Positions 10,652 through 19,029 of a DNA stretch of 64,000 nt are shown here, piece after piece. Location of the stretch: NCBI GenBank assembly GCA_016200005.1, contig JACQFP010000084.1, forward strand, positions 1-64,000. The letters are read 5' to 3'. The DNA is from Verrucomicrobiota bacterium. Its GTDB lineage: Bacteria; Verrucomicrobiota; Verrucomicrobiia; Limisphaerales; PALSA-1396. Each line of letters opens with the position of its first letter. Within the stretch, counting starts at the first letter, position 1. The notes beneath the pieces are model-generated. The model saw nothing but the letters and a program-made list of their open reading frames with translations, was not told the origin of the DNA and did no database searches. A program made the position numbers and the translations under genes.

Positions 10652-10734
10652 AAGCCTTGGTTGATGAATCAGAGTTGTGTCTTCTCCGCCCGCCTTTCAC
10701 TTCGCGAGCAAACTGACGACTTTTAAGGCCGCGC

Positions 10735-10752
10735 GTGACTGAAATGAGTCAC
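10735..10752. repeat. Perfect 6-bp hairpin GTGACT-N6-AGTCAC
   Basis: The stem GTGACT/AGTCAC encloses GAAATG in the spacer between the small open frame ending at 10651 and the DUF4230 gene ending at 10805. No T-run follows on either strand, so it is not a typical terminator. The word CTGAAATGAGTCA also occurs in the centre of the aroA palindrome. Confidence 0.3.
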
Positions 10753-10804
10753 CCACTGGCCAGAATCGAGTCACTGCCTTGTCCCAATCGGACCGAGGTC
10801 AGAA

Positions 10805-11401
10805 TCACGGAGAACGGAATTCCACCGTGTAGCCCAGTTGTTTGAACAGATTCTTCAGCTGCGCCTGCGCCCGTTCATCCGCGTCCTTCAAAATACCTCC
10901 GCTACGCGCGGCGCGGCGGATGTCATCCACGGCATTCTGGCGGGCGGTTTGTTCCAGGTCTTTGTCGAAACTCCGCAAGAACCCGGTCGTGCGTTCGACA
11001 ATCTTGGTTTGTTTGTCATCCAGATAGACGTCAGTGATTTGCGACGGCGGAAGCGTGAGGACGACTTTCTTCTCCATCACTTGCAAGTCGGCGGGCTTGA
11101 GCTCGCTCAAATCCACGCCGGCCTTGACGATGCCATGCGCCACCAAGAGAACCCGGCTTTCACCCGCGAACGCCTGACCCAGCAGATTTTTGGGCGGGTC
11201 CTCCAGCACGACGATTTTTTCCATGACATACTTGACGGTGACCAGTTGTGAAAGCGTCTGCACCTGCTTGAGCAGAGTGGCCGTGTTGTAAACTTTGGGA
11301 GCCGAACCAAATCCGGCCAGGCGCGGCAAGACACTTGCCAGCCAGAGACCAAAAATGATCGCCACGAGAATTGCGGCGATGACCAGCAGCCTTTTGAACA
11401 T
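10805..11401 (-). CDS. DUF4230 family membrane-anchored protein
   Basis: The product has 198 residues beginning MFKRLLVIAAILVAIIFGLW, a single N-terminal membrane helix. It is followed by a soluble domain with LSQLVTVKYVMEKIVV, LLVAHGIVKAGVDLSEL and VVLTLPPSQITDVYLDD, which is the DUF4230 pattern. The family has no known biochemical role. The domain faces the periplasm if the helix is a normal anchor. The Met at 11401 is preferred over an upstream in-frame start because it places the helix at the N-terminus. It is divergent from hemB across a short spacer of repeated words. Confidence 0.8.
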   Translation of the reverse strand: MFKRLLVIAAILVAIIFGLWLASVLPRLAGFGSAPKVYNTATLLKQVQTLSQLVTVKYVMEKIVVLEDPPKNLLGQAFAGESRVLLVAHGIVKAGVDLSELKPADLQVMEKKVVLTLPPSQITDVYLDDKQTKIVERTTGFLRSFDKDLEQTARQNAVDDIRRAARSGGILKDADERAQAQLKNLFKQLGYTVEFRSP

Positions 11402-11486
11402 GAATCGACTGTAACTTTTTCCGCGCGCTTGCAAAGTCCGAAAACTTTGAACTTTGAACTTAGAACTTTGAACTTAGAATGTCGCC

Positions 11487-12494
11487 ATGAACTTGCATGC
11501 TGTGGGACAATTCCCCGCCTACCGTCCGCGGCGGCTGCGTCAATCGCCCGTCCTGCGCCGGCTCGTGAGCGAGACGCAATTGAGCGTCGCGCAACTGGTG
11601 TTGCCGATGTTCGTCCGCAGCGGACGCAAAGTGCGCCGCCCCGTCGCCGCAATGCCCGGCGTGTTTCAACTGTCACCTGATGAATTGGTGCGCGAGGCGA
11701 CGCGGGCGCAGGAGATGGGCGTGCCGGCGGTCTTGTTGTTCGGCATTCCGGACCGCAAGGACGCCAAAGCTTCGGGTGCCTATGCGGCGAATGGCATCGT
11801 GCAACAAGCCGTGCGTCGTTTGAAACATGAGCTGCCGGACCTGCTCGTCATTACTGATGTCTGCCTCTGTGAGTACATGGAGCACGGGCATTGCGGCATC
11901 GTTCAGCGCGACAAAACTGGCGGGCGGATTCTGAACGATCCCTCGCTGAAGCTGCTCGCCCGCGCGGCGTTGAGCCACGCGGAAGCCGGCGCGGACATGG
12001 TGGCGCCGAGCGACATGATGGATGGCCGGGTGCGCGTCATCCGGGAACAACTGGACAAAACCGGTTTTCCCGAAACTCCCATCATGTCCTATGCGGCCAA
12101 GTTTGCGTCCGCTTTTTACGGACCGTTTCGCGAAGCGGCAGAGTCGGCGCCGAAATTTGGTGACCGACGCAGTTATCAGATGGACCCGGCCAACGCCGCG
12201 GAGGCGCTGCGCGAGGTTGCGTTGGACATTCAGGAAGGGGCGGACATCGTCATGGTCAAACCCGCGCTCGCGTACCTGGATATATTGCACCGTGTGAAAG
12301 CAGAATTTGGCTATCCCACGGCAGCGTATGCGGTGAGCGGTGAATATTCGATGATTAAAGCGGCGGCGTCCAAAGGCTGGATTGATGAGCGAACGGTCAC
12401 TCTGGAAAGTCTGCTGGCCATGCGCCGTGCGGGTGCGGACATTTTGATCACCTACGCCGCTTTAGATGTTGCCCGTTGGCTCAAGGAAAAATAA
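11487..12494 (+). CDS. hemB: Delta-aminolevulinic acid dehydratase (porphobilinogen synthase)
   Basis: The 335-residue enzyme condenses two 5-aminolevulinates to porphobilinogen in heme and tetrapyrrole synthesis. Both active-site lysine regions are present: YAAKFASAFYGPFREA near residue 195 and MVKPALAYLDIL near residue 255 (Schiff-base lysine). The segment TDVCLCEYMEHGHCG near residue 120 has the three-cysteine zinc site of the zinc-dependent class. Length is normal for the family. It follows a spacer of repeated TTTGAACTT words and is monocistronic by its flanks. Tetrapyrrole supply fits the many c-type cytochromes in the window. Confidence 0.96.
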   Translation: MNLHAVGQFPAYRPRRLRQSPVLRRLVSETQLSVAQLVLPMFVRSGRKVRRPVAAMPGVFQLSPDELVREATRAQEMGVPAVLLFGIPDRKDAKASGAYAANGIVQQAVRRLKHELPDLLVITDVCLCEYMEHGHCGIVQRDKTGGRILNDPSLKLLARAALSHAEAGADMVAPSDMMDGRVRVIREQLDKTGFPETPIMSYAAKFASAFYGPFREAAESAPKFGDRRSYQMDPANAAEALREVALDIQEGADIVMVKPALAYLDILHRVKAEFGYPTAAYAVSGEYSMIKAAASKGWIDERTVTLESLLAMRRAGADILITYAALDVARWLKEK

Positions 12495-12532
12495 ACGGCG
12501 GCGTGAAACCAGCCGGCGAATAATGCGCCAGT

Positions 12533-13045
12533 TTATTTGGCCTGCTGCAGAGCGATGAAGAGCAGGACCGCAATGATCACCGCGACAATAATTCCGAAAA
12601 CAATGAAGTACTTGTTGGCTTTGTCGGTCTTCTTTGAAAAGGCCTTGCTAGTCGTATCGAAGCCGCTGGTGCGCGGACCTTGCTCCAGGTCGTTGAGCTT
12701 TACCCCTTGCGGAATCACCATGGTTTGATCGACCGTTTTTTTGGCAGTCGAGCCCGGTGTGTCGGATTCCAAGCGCACCTCAATCTGGCCGAGCCGGAGG
12801 ATCTGGCCCGGCTTCAGCACTCCTTCGGTGATCTTCTGGCCGTTGATGAAAGTCCCGTTCGTGGAGCCGAGATCTTTGACGACCACTTCATTGCCGCGCA
12901 ACAACACTTCACAATGATGGCTGGAAATGGAGGGTTCGGTGATGGGAAACGTGTTGTCATCCACCCGGCCGATGGTGGTTTTATCCACCTTCAGCTCGTA
13001 CGAACGTCCCGCAAATCCTTCACTGAGCACGACGAGTTTGGCCAT
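12533..13045 (-). CDS. FHA-domain protein with C-terminal membrane anchor
   Basis: A 170-residue protein. Residues ~22-75 form a forkhead-associated domain with IGRVDDN, SISSHHCEV and DLGSTNGTFING, the phosphothreonine-binding loops. A single hydrophobic helix (YFIVFGIIVAVIIAVLLFI) lies at the C-terminus. It should bind phosphothreonine proteins at the inner membrane. A Ser/Thr kinase gene lies at 19030 and could be a partner, though it is not adjacent. It is convergent with hemB and codirectional with carA upstream. Confidence 0.9.
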   Translation of the reverse strand: MAKLVVLSEGFAGRSYELKVDKTTIGRVDDNTFPITEPSISSHHCEVLLRGNEVVVKDLGSTNGTFINGQKITEGVLKPGQILRLGQIEVRLESDTPGSTAKKTVDQTMVIPQGVKLNDLEQGPRTSGFDTTSKAFSKKTDKANKYFIVFGIIVAVIIAVLLFIALQQAK

Positions 13046-13126
13046 AGATTGGTTACGTGCGGACGATTATCGCCACAGACGGATTCAAGTCAAACGGATT
13101 TCTGAAAAGTTGTGGGACTGTCCGGC

Positions 13127-14284
13127 TCAACTTTTTTCAATCAACGCGCGAAATTCAGCGAACAACGGCGTCGAATCATGCGGCCCCGGTGAAGCCTCCG
13201 GGTGATATTGCACGCAAAAAACCGGTTTCGTTTTGTGCCGCATCCCTTCCACGGTCTGGTCGTTCAGGTTGATGCGGTTCACAACGACATCTGACGGCAA
13301 CGACGAAGCCTCCACGGCAAACCCGTGATTTTGCGAGGTGATTTCCACTTTGCCGGTTTCCAGATCTTTCACCGGCTGGTTGCCGCCGCGATGGCCGAAC
13401 TTGAGTTTGAAGGTTTTACCACCCAAGGCCTGACCGAGAATCTGGTGACCCAGACAAATGCCAAAGATCGGAATCCCGCTCTTGACCAGATCGCTGGTGG
13501 CTTGTACGGCGTAACCGAGCGCCGCCGGATCGCCTGGCCCGTTCGAGAGAAAAATTCCCGCCGGCTTGAAATTCAGCGCCGCAGCGGCGGGTGTGGTGGC
13601 AGGAACAACCTGGACTTTGAAGCCGTGTTGGCGCAACCGGCGCAGAATGTTGTACTTCATGCCGAAATCGTAAGCCACAATCGGGATGTCTGCCGGCGGC
13701 AGCGGATCGCGCACGGTGCGGGCGTCGGCTGTCACGTTTCCGTGAACGAGATTGAAACTGGCGCTCTGTTCATCTTTCTCGTCCCACAAGAACGGTTTGG
13801 AATGCGTGACGTCCTTCACGTAGTCCACGCCCACCAATCCTGGCCAGCTCTTTGCCCGCGACAAAGCCTGGGCGTCAGACATTTCCTCGGTCGAAATGAA
13901 ACCGTTCAATGCTCCGCGCACCCGGAGTTTTTTGGTGAGCGCGCGGGTGTCGATTCCTTGAATTCCCGGAATCTCGTTTTGTTCCAGGTAGTCGCCCAAC
14001 GTGGCATCTGCGCGCCAGTTGCTCATCACGGGCGAGAGTTCGCGAATGACAAATCCCGCCACGTGCGGCCGCCACGATTCCACATCCTGCTGGTTGACGC
14101 CATAATTCCCGATGAGCGGATAGGTCATCGTTACAATTTGGCCTTTGTAAGATGGGTCGGTCAGAATCTCCTGATAGCCGGTCATGGAAGTGTTGAAACA
14201 AACCTCGCCGCAGGTCGAAGCGCGCGCGCCAAAACCTGCTCCGTGAAACACCGTGCCGTCTTCCAACGCCAGAATTGCTTTCAT
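13127..14284 (-). CDS. carA: Carbamoyl-phosphate synthase small (glutaminase) subunit
   Basis: A 385-residue protein. The N-terminal CPSase domain begins [20 protein letters not shown]. The C-terminal class I glutamine amidotransferase has [19 protein letters not shown] with the nucleophilic Cys, and [13 protein letters not shown] with the catalytic His and Glu. It supplies ammonia to the large subunit for pyrimidine and arginine synthesis. The large subunit is not in the window. It lies near pyrC, which acts two steps later in the pyrimidine route, with the thioredoxin genes between. Confidence 0.96.
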   Translation of the reverse strand: MKAILALEDGTVFHGAGFGARASTCGEVCFNTSMTGYQEILTDPSYKGQIVTMTYPLIGNYGVNQQDVESWRPHVAGFVIRELSPVMSNWRADATLGDYLEQNEIPGIQGIDTRALTKKLRVRGALNGFISTEEMSDAQALSRAKSWPGLVGVDYVKDVTHSKPFLWDEKDEQSASFNLVHGNVTADARTVRDPLPPADIPIVAYDFGMKYNILRRLRQHGFKVQVVPATTPAAAALNFKPAGIFLSNGPGDPAALGYAVQATSDLVKSGIPIFGICLGHQILGQALGGKTFKLKFGHRGGNQPVKDLETGKVEITSQNHGFAVEASSLPSDVVVNRINLNDQTVEGMRHKTKPVFCVQYHPEASPGPHDSTPLFAEFRALIEKS

Positions 14285-14354
14285 GTCATCAACGACAAAC
14301 TGCGGCGTGATGCTAAAGTGGAAGCGACTGCGGTCAAGTTTTAACCATGAAAAA

Positions 14355-14376
14355 GCGCGGCTGGATTCAGCCGCGC
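14355..14376 (-). terminator. Rho-independent terminator of the pyrC-thioredoxin transcript
   Basis: Stem GCGCGGCTG/CAGCCGCGC with a 4-nt loop. Read on the minus strand it is followed by a run of T, just after the thioredoxin stop at 14404. This suits an intrinsic terminator for the minus-strand operon. Confidence 0.75.
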
Positions 14377-14403
14377 GATTCTCAACCCGGAAAAATCGGA
14401 TGA

Positions 14404-14850
14404 TTACTTTTTCTTCAACTTTTCCAATTTCAGGACGTAATCTTTTGCGGCCGTCCCGCCGTAACCCGTTTCCTTGCTCAACGTGTTCCCGTCAGCGTCC
14501 AGCACGATGATGGTGGGATAACCTTCGATGGCGTACTTCTCCGACAATGCCTGGTTGGCCTTTTTCAACGCGGCGCTTTGCGGTTTGCTCCGCGGAAAAT
14601 CCACTTCGACCAACACCAGGTTTGCCTTGGCAAATTGGATGAACTCCGGCGACGAAAGCACATTTTTGTGCAACGCCTTGCACGGCGGACACCAATCCGA
14701 GCCGGTAAAATCCATCAGCACCAGTTTCTTTTCAGCCTTGGCTTTGGCTTGCGCCTTGGGGAGATCGGTCAACCACTCGCCTTCGGCGGCGATTGCAAGT
14801 GGCAAGGTCGCCCAACATAGAAGCGAGCAAATCGTGATCAGTTTTTTCAT
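14404..14850 (-). CDS. Secreted thioredoxin-family protein (CPPC)
   Basis: A 148-residue protein with signal peptide [21 protein letters not shown] and a thioredoxin fold containing [14 protein letters not shown], then [13 protein letters not shown] (cis-proline region). The CPPC site and short form resemble periplasmic thiol-disulfide proteins related to DUF255/thioredoxin_7. It is the second of two adjacent paralogues, 17 bases after its twin, and ends just before a strong terminator, so pyrC and both thioredoxin genes may be one transcript. The natural partner is unknown; cytochrome c maturation is a reasonable guess. Confidence 0.88.
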   Translation of the reverse strand: MKKLITICSLLCWATLPLAIAAEGEWLTDLPKAQAKAKAEKKLVLMDFTGSDWCPPCKALHKNVLSSPEFIQFAKANLVLVEVDFPRSKPQSAALKKANQALSEKYAIEGYPTIIVLDADGNTLSKETGYGGTAAKDYVLKLEKLKKK

Positions 14851-14867
14851 AATTGTGTTCCGTTTGG

Positions 14868-15314
14868 TTATGACTGTTTCTTTTTGAACCCCTCCAGCTT
14901 GGCAATAAAAGCCTTGGGGCCGCCTTCCGAGTAGCCGACCTGCTTGCCGATCTGGTTACCGGCGCTGTTTAAGACCACAAAGGTTGGAAAACCATCGACT
15001 TTGTATTTTACTTGGAGCGCTTTGTTGGCTCTCTTCAACTGGGCGGGTTGTTGCTTCTTTCGGGGAAAGTCCAGTTCTACCAACACCAGATTCTTGGCGG
15101 CGTATTCGGCAAACTCCGGCGTCGCTAATACTTCCTTGTTGAATTTGATGCACCAGCCGCACCAGTCCGACCCGGTGAAATCCATCAGCACCAGCTTGTT
15201 TTCCGCCTTGGCTTTGGCTTGCGCTTGGGGAAGGTCGGTCAACCACTCGGCTTCCGCAGCGAAAGATTGCAGAGCGGCCCACGCCGTAAGCAAACAGATG
15301 ACAATCGTTTTCAT
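14868..15314 (-). CDS. Secreted thioredoxin-family protein (CGWC)
   Basis: This 148-residue paralogue of the next gene downstream has signal peptide MKTIVICLLTAWAALQSFAA and [14 protein letters not shown] as the redox site. The frames around the site and the pre-protein ([20 protein letters not shown]) are nearly the same in both copies, which shows a recent tandem duplication with a changed CxxC pair (CGWC against CPPC). The different central dipeptides predict different redox potentials. Confidence 0.88.
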   Translation of the reverse strand: MKTIVICLLTAWAALQSFAAEAEWLTDLPQAQAKAKAENKLVLMDFTGSDWCGWCIKFNKEVLATPEFAEYAAKNLVLVELDFPRKKQQPAQLKRANKALQVKYKVDGFPTFVVLNSAGNQIGKQVGYSEGGPKAFIAKLEGFKKKQS

Positions 15315-15349
15315 AACACTTCAAAAATGCGTTCAGTCAATATCAGCAG

Positions 15350-16747
15350 TTAGACTCCCGCCGGCTCGTTTTGTTCATGCCAGACCATTTCTCCACTGAC
15401 AATGGTCGCAACGGCTTTCCCTTTCAACGGCCAGCCGTGGAACGGATTGTTGCGTGATTTGCTGGCGGTGGACCCGGCTTCAAAAATCCAGTCCGCCTCA
15501 GGATCAAAGATCGTCACATCCGCATCGGCACCCACGGTCAACGTGCCTTTCCGCAGGCGCAGCAATCTGGCCGGCGCGACGGTGAATTTGGCGATCACAT
15601 CGCTGAGACCCAGCAACTTCGTGTGATAAAGCTGCATCAGGGAGAGCGGCAGTTCCGTTTCCAAACCCGTGATGCCGAACGGAGCATAGTCGAACTCCAC
15701 TTCCTTTTCGTAATCGCAATGCGGAGCGTGATCGCTGCAAAGGATCTCAATCGTGCCATCGGCCAGACCTTCGAGAATCCCCTCGCGGTCGCGCGCCGAC
15801 CGCAACGGCGGGTTCATTTTGAAATTTGTGTCGTAAGCGGGCCACGAAGGAAGGTTGAGAGTTGAAAGCTGAGAGTTGAGAGTTGTGGACAATCGCCTCC
15901 CGTCGCTTTCCCAGAATTTTTCGCTGCCAGCTATCGCCACATCGGTCAGCGTGAAGTGATGGGGGCAGGCTTCACCGGAAATCGGCACCCCGCGCTTCTT
16001 GGCCTCACGCAGCAACCGCACGCTGCCCGCCGCGCTGAGATGCTGGCAATGGACGTGCGCGCCGGTCAATTCCGCCAACAGAATATTTCGCGCCACGATC
16101 ATCTCCTCGCCCGCGGCCGGCCAGCCACGCAAGCCGAGCGCCGTGCTCCAGTAGCCTTCGTGCATCACGCCGTCGGTCACTAGCGAATAATCCTGGCAAT
16201 GATCCATGACCGGCAGGTCGAACATTTTGGCGTATTCGAGCGCGCGCCTCATCAAATCGTTGTTCTGCACACAGTGCCCGTCATCCGTGATCGCCACCAC
16301 CCCGGCGTTTTTCAATGAGCCAATCGGCGACAGTTCCTCCCCGGCGATGTTTTTGGTGATCGCACCCGTCACAAAGACATTCACGACACCTTCACGTTGG
16401 GATTTTTCGTGAATGAGCGCGACGGTGCCGGAGTTGTCGATCGGCGGCGAGGTGTTTGGCATGCAGACGATGGACGTGAATCCGCCGCGCGCCGCTGCCG
16501 CGGTGCCCGTGGCGATGGTTTCCTTGGCCGACTGTCCCGGTTCGCGCAGGTGAACATGCAGATCAATCAACCCCGGACAAACCACGAGTCCCTGGACGTC
16601 TCTCCTTTCGATGTTGGCCGGCGCTTTCTTTCCCGCCTCCGTGCCGACGGCCGCGATCTTTCCCTCCAATATCAGCACGTCCGCCACGGCATCAAAACGA
16701 TTGGCCGGATCGATGACGCGTCCGCCGGTGAGCAGCAAGGAATTCAT
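15350..16747 (-). CDS. pyrC: Dihydroorotase, with a small low-complexity insertion
   Basis: The 465-residue enzyme closes carbamoyl-aspartate to dihydroorotate in pyrimidine synthesis. It has the metal ligands DLHVHLREPG (residues ~58-67), MDHCQDYSL, HCQHLSAAGSV and the catalytic CSDHAPHCDYEKE, as in class I dihydroorotases/allantoinases. Between EKFWESDGRR and SWPAYDTNF sits LSTTLNSQLSTLNLP, made by a spacer-type run of GAGAGTTGA words on the plus strand (about 15851-15890); relatives are expected to lack it. The Met at 16747 is chosen because the upstream extension is unrelated. Divergent from tRNA-Gly. Confidence 0.94.
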   Translation of the reverse strand: MNSLLLTGGRVIDPANRFDAVADVLILEGKIAAVGTEAGKKAPANIERRDVQGLVVCPGLIDLHVHLREPGQSAKETIATGTAAAARGGFTSIVCMPNTSPPIDNSGTVALIHEKSQREGVVNVFVTGAITKNIAGEELSPIGSLKNAGVVAITDDGHCVQNNDLMRRALEYAKMFDLPVMDHCQDYSLVTDGVMHEGYWSTALGLRGWPAAGEEMIVARNILLAELTGAHVHCQHLSAAGSVRLLREAKKRGVPISGEACPHHFTLTDVAIAGSEKFWESDGRRLSTTLNSQLSTLNLPSWPAYDTNFKMNPPLRSARDREGILEGLADGTIEILCSDHAPHCDYEKEVEFDYAPFGITGLETELPLSLMQLYHTKLLGLSDVIAKFTVAPARLLRLRKGTLTVGADADVTIFDPEADWIFEAGSTASKSRNNPFHGWPLKGKAVATIVSGEMVWHEQNEPAGV

Positions 16748-16811
16748 GCGGCGGGAAACATAACGGACGCGAATTGACAAGGCAAGCGCGGGCGTTAGTA
16801 TCCGGAGCATT

Positions 16812-16885
16812 GCGGGCGTAGTTCAATGGTAGAACGGAAGCCTTCCAAGCTTCACACGAGGGTTCGATTCCCTTCGCCCGCTCCA
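16812..16885 (+). tRNA. tRNA-Gly(UCC), ordinary
   Basis: Acceptor stem GCGGGCG/CGCCCGC, discriminator T73 and encoded CCA. The anticodon loop is CTTCCAA (anticodon TCC), and the T-loop is the normal TTCGATT on a GAGGG/CCCTT stem. The D-arm AGTTCAATGGTAGAAC has the usual GG. It is a useful in-window contrast to the altered tRNAs at 61.5-63.6 kb. Confidence 0.97.
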
Positions 16886-16944
16886 GTCCCGCACTTCCAT
16901 TGAACCCCACCGCGCAATGGTACGAAACATGGCACAAAACAGGA

Positions 16945-18207
16945 TTAATCGCGGAAAAAAAGCCACCAAACGATCAGCAACATCGGCAGCATGTAAGGCA
17001 AGGTGTATTTGAAAATGAAACCGAGGAAGGTGGGCGTGTGGATTTTGTTGTGGTCGGCGATGGCTTTGACCATGAAGTTCGGGCCATTGCCGATGTAGGT
17101 GTTTGCGCCAAAAAACACCGCCGCGACGCTCACCGCCACAACGTCGATTGTCTGTGTCGCCAATAGATGAGGCACATCGGCGTCATTAACCGCACCCATC
17201 AGCGCACTGAAGAAACTCAGATACGTGGGTGCGTTGTCCAGCACGCTGGAAAGTGAACCACAACTCCAATAGAAGAACGCAGGTGACGGGTCGGCCAGCA
17301 GGCTCGCGTTGGCTTCCAACCAGTCCAGTGCCGGCATCATCGTCGCAAAAATTCCCACAAAGAGGATGGCTACTTCCTGAATGGGATGAAAATTGAAATC
17401 GTTGGCTTCATGCACCGACTTGCGCGTCGTAAAGTATGACCCGAGCGAGGCAGCGACCATCAGGAGTTCGCGCAGAAAGGGAGGCTGATTGATGAAGACC
17501 GCGAGAAGAATGACCGCCAGAAAAAACAGATTCGGCATGCCTTCGAACTTCCAGGTTTCATGGGCAGTTTCACGTTCGCGAACCGGCTTGGGCGCGCGGA
17601 GATAATTCACATGGTCCACGGCGAAAAACATCAGCAATAAAATGGCGACGCCCACCGCCCACATCGGCCAGCAGTGTTCCGCCACCCACCAGAACGGGAT
17701 TCCTTTCAAATAGCCGAGAAACAATGGCGGATCACCGATGGGCGTGAGACAGCCGCCGACGTTTGAGACGATGAAAATGAAAAAGACGACGTGATGCGCG
17801 GTGACGCGGTATTTGTTCATGCGCAGCCAGGGACGGATCAGCAGCATCGAGGCGCCTGTGGTACCGAGGAGATTGGCGATGACTGCGCCGACGAAGAGAA
17901 ACACGACGTTGACGAACGGCGTGGCCTCACCCTTGACGGTGATGTGAATGCCGCCGGAGACGACGTAGAGCGAACCGATCAACGCAATGAAGCTGACGTA
18001 TTCGTGCGCGGTGTGTAGCACGCGTTGATGGGCGTGCAACCCGAAGAGGTAATAGCAAAGCGTGATCGCGCCCAACGCATAGGCGACTTTGGGAAAATGT
18101 TTGTGCCACCATTTTGGAATTGCCACCGGCGCGACTGCAATCGTGGCCAGCAACAGGCCGAACGGCAAAATCATCCAGGGGTTGGGCGTCGCGGCTGCCG
18201 ATTCCAT
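16945..18207 (-). CDS. Sodium:proton antiporter (NhaD/ArsB-like ion transporter)
   Basis: A 420-residue membrane protein with about 11-12 hydrophobic segments. Diagnostic stretches are ANLLGTTGASMLLIRPWLRMN, FIVSNVGGCLTPIGDPPLFLGYLKG and VLDNAPTYLSFF, which match the two re-entrant ion-binding parts of the NhaD/ion transporter superfamily (TPIGDPP and DNAPT). It probably exchanges sodium for protons across the inner membrane. The start MESAAATPN is plausible with no better choice. It is convergent with the tRNA-Gly gene. Confidence 0.9.
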   Translation of the reverse strand: MESAAATPNPWMILPFGLLLATIAVAPVAIPKWWHKHFPKVAYALGAITLCYYLFGLHAHQRVLHTAHEYVSFIALIGSLYVVSGGIHITVKGEATPFVNVVFLFVGAVIANLLGTTGASMLLIRPWLRMNKYRVTAHHVVFFIFIVSNVGGCLTPIGDPPLFLGYLKGIPFWWVAEHCWPMWAVGVAILLLMFFAVDHVNYLRAPKPVRERETAHETWKFEGMPNLFFLAVILLAVFINQPPFLRELLMVAASLGSYFTTRKSVHEANDFNFHPIQEVAILFVGIFATMMPALDWLEANASLLADPSPAFFYWSCGSLSSVLDNAPTYLSFFSALMGAVNDADVPHLLATQTIDVVAVSVAAVFFGANTYIGNGPNFMVKAIADHNKIHTPTFLGFIFKYTLPYMLPMLLIVWWLFFRD

Positions 18208-18325
18208 GCGGCGAAGCTACGTTGCCGCTTAAAATGCGGTCAAACAGAATCGGCCAGCCCGGGGTCCGAATCGGGTGCGGTGGGCGAGCAAGGCGCTTCA
18301 TCGCTGCAATTCAGTTGCGCGTCCA

Positions 18326-18670
18326 TCAGGCTGCCTCGGCCAGCAAGACCCGGCTGCGTTGCCGCACCCGGACTTGTTTGGCCGCCTGCTGCCGTGCAGT
18401 CCCGGCTTTTTCCTCGAACAGCTCGGGGAACAACAGCAGCGGGAAGGGAGTCAACCACGCCAGCGCCGCGGCCTCGTTGGCCGCGCGGCGCAACAGCGCG
18501 TTGAGTTCCGGTTCCGGCGTCTCGTTCAAGAGCCGCAGGAGCAGCGTGTCCTTGAGCCGGTCGAGCGCGGTTTCCACCGTGCCGCGGAACGGCGCCGCCG
18601 GCACCGGTATCACCTCAAACCGGGTCTCCGGCGCAAACTGCGCCGTCACCTTTCGATACTTTGCATTCAT
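18326..18670 (-). CDS. Hypothetical protein, 114 residues
   Basis: An uninterrupted frame starting MNAKYRKVTAQFAPETRFEV, amphipathic and helical, with a hydrophobic patch LAWLTPFPLLLFPELF near residue 75 and a basic tail KQVRVRQRSRVLL. I do not recognise a family. The mixed charge and regular codon use look more like a real protein than the overlapping frames. It lies just after the small gene candidate at 18777 and its terminator. Confidence 0.55.
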   Translation of the reverse strand: MNAKYRKVTAQFAPETRFEVIPVPAAPFRGTVETALDRLKDTLLLRLLNETPEPELNALLRRAANEAAALAWLTPFPLLLFPELFEEKAGTARQQAAKQVRVRQRSRVLLAEAA

Positions 18671-18722
18671 TTTGCCTTTCTATTGGGGCCGCCAACGGAG
18701 GCGGCCGGGGGTTAAACAAAAA

Positions 18723-18749
18723 ACCCGCGATTGACTGGCAATCGCGGGT
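18723..18749 (-). terminator. Intrinsic terminator (minus strand)
   Basis: Perfect 11-bp stem ACCCGCGATTG/CAATCGCGGGT with a 5-nt loop. Read on the minus strand it is followed by TTTTTTG. It lies 28 bases after the stop of the 37-residue frame at 18777, so some minus-strand transcript ends here. Confidence 0.75.
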
Positions 18750-18776
18750 CTCTTGAAATTCTATTTGCGTTATCGG

Positions 18777-18890
18777 TTAGAACTTTCCTCCCACGTTGCC
18801 AATGGACCGGGTGAAGCGGTGACAGATGGACATCCATCCATCGACGCGCCGGGCGCACAGGCTGTTCTTAACATTTAACGTGGTTTTCAT
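18777..18890 (-). CDS. Very small hypothetical protein (37 residues)
   Basis: MKTTLNVKNSLCARRVDG is followed by 19 residues ending NVGGKF. The peptide is basic, has two cysteines and no family likeness. The reason to keep it is the strong minus-strand terminator immediately downstream and the lack of any other minus-strand gene that could use it. Confidence 0.35.
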   Translation of the reverse strand: MKTTLNVKNSLCARRVDGWMSICHRFTRSIGNVGGKF

Positions 18891-19029
18891 TCCAACGGCG
18901 CATAGCAGACACCATTGCTGGACAGTTGTCAAAAAGATTTCGCCGGCACATATATGCTTCGGGGAGGGGCGGCCGGAACTCCATATCTGAACTTGTCGCC
19001 GAAATAGCAAGTGCTAGAATGAAACAGCA

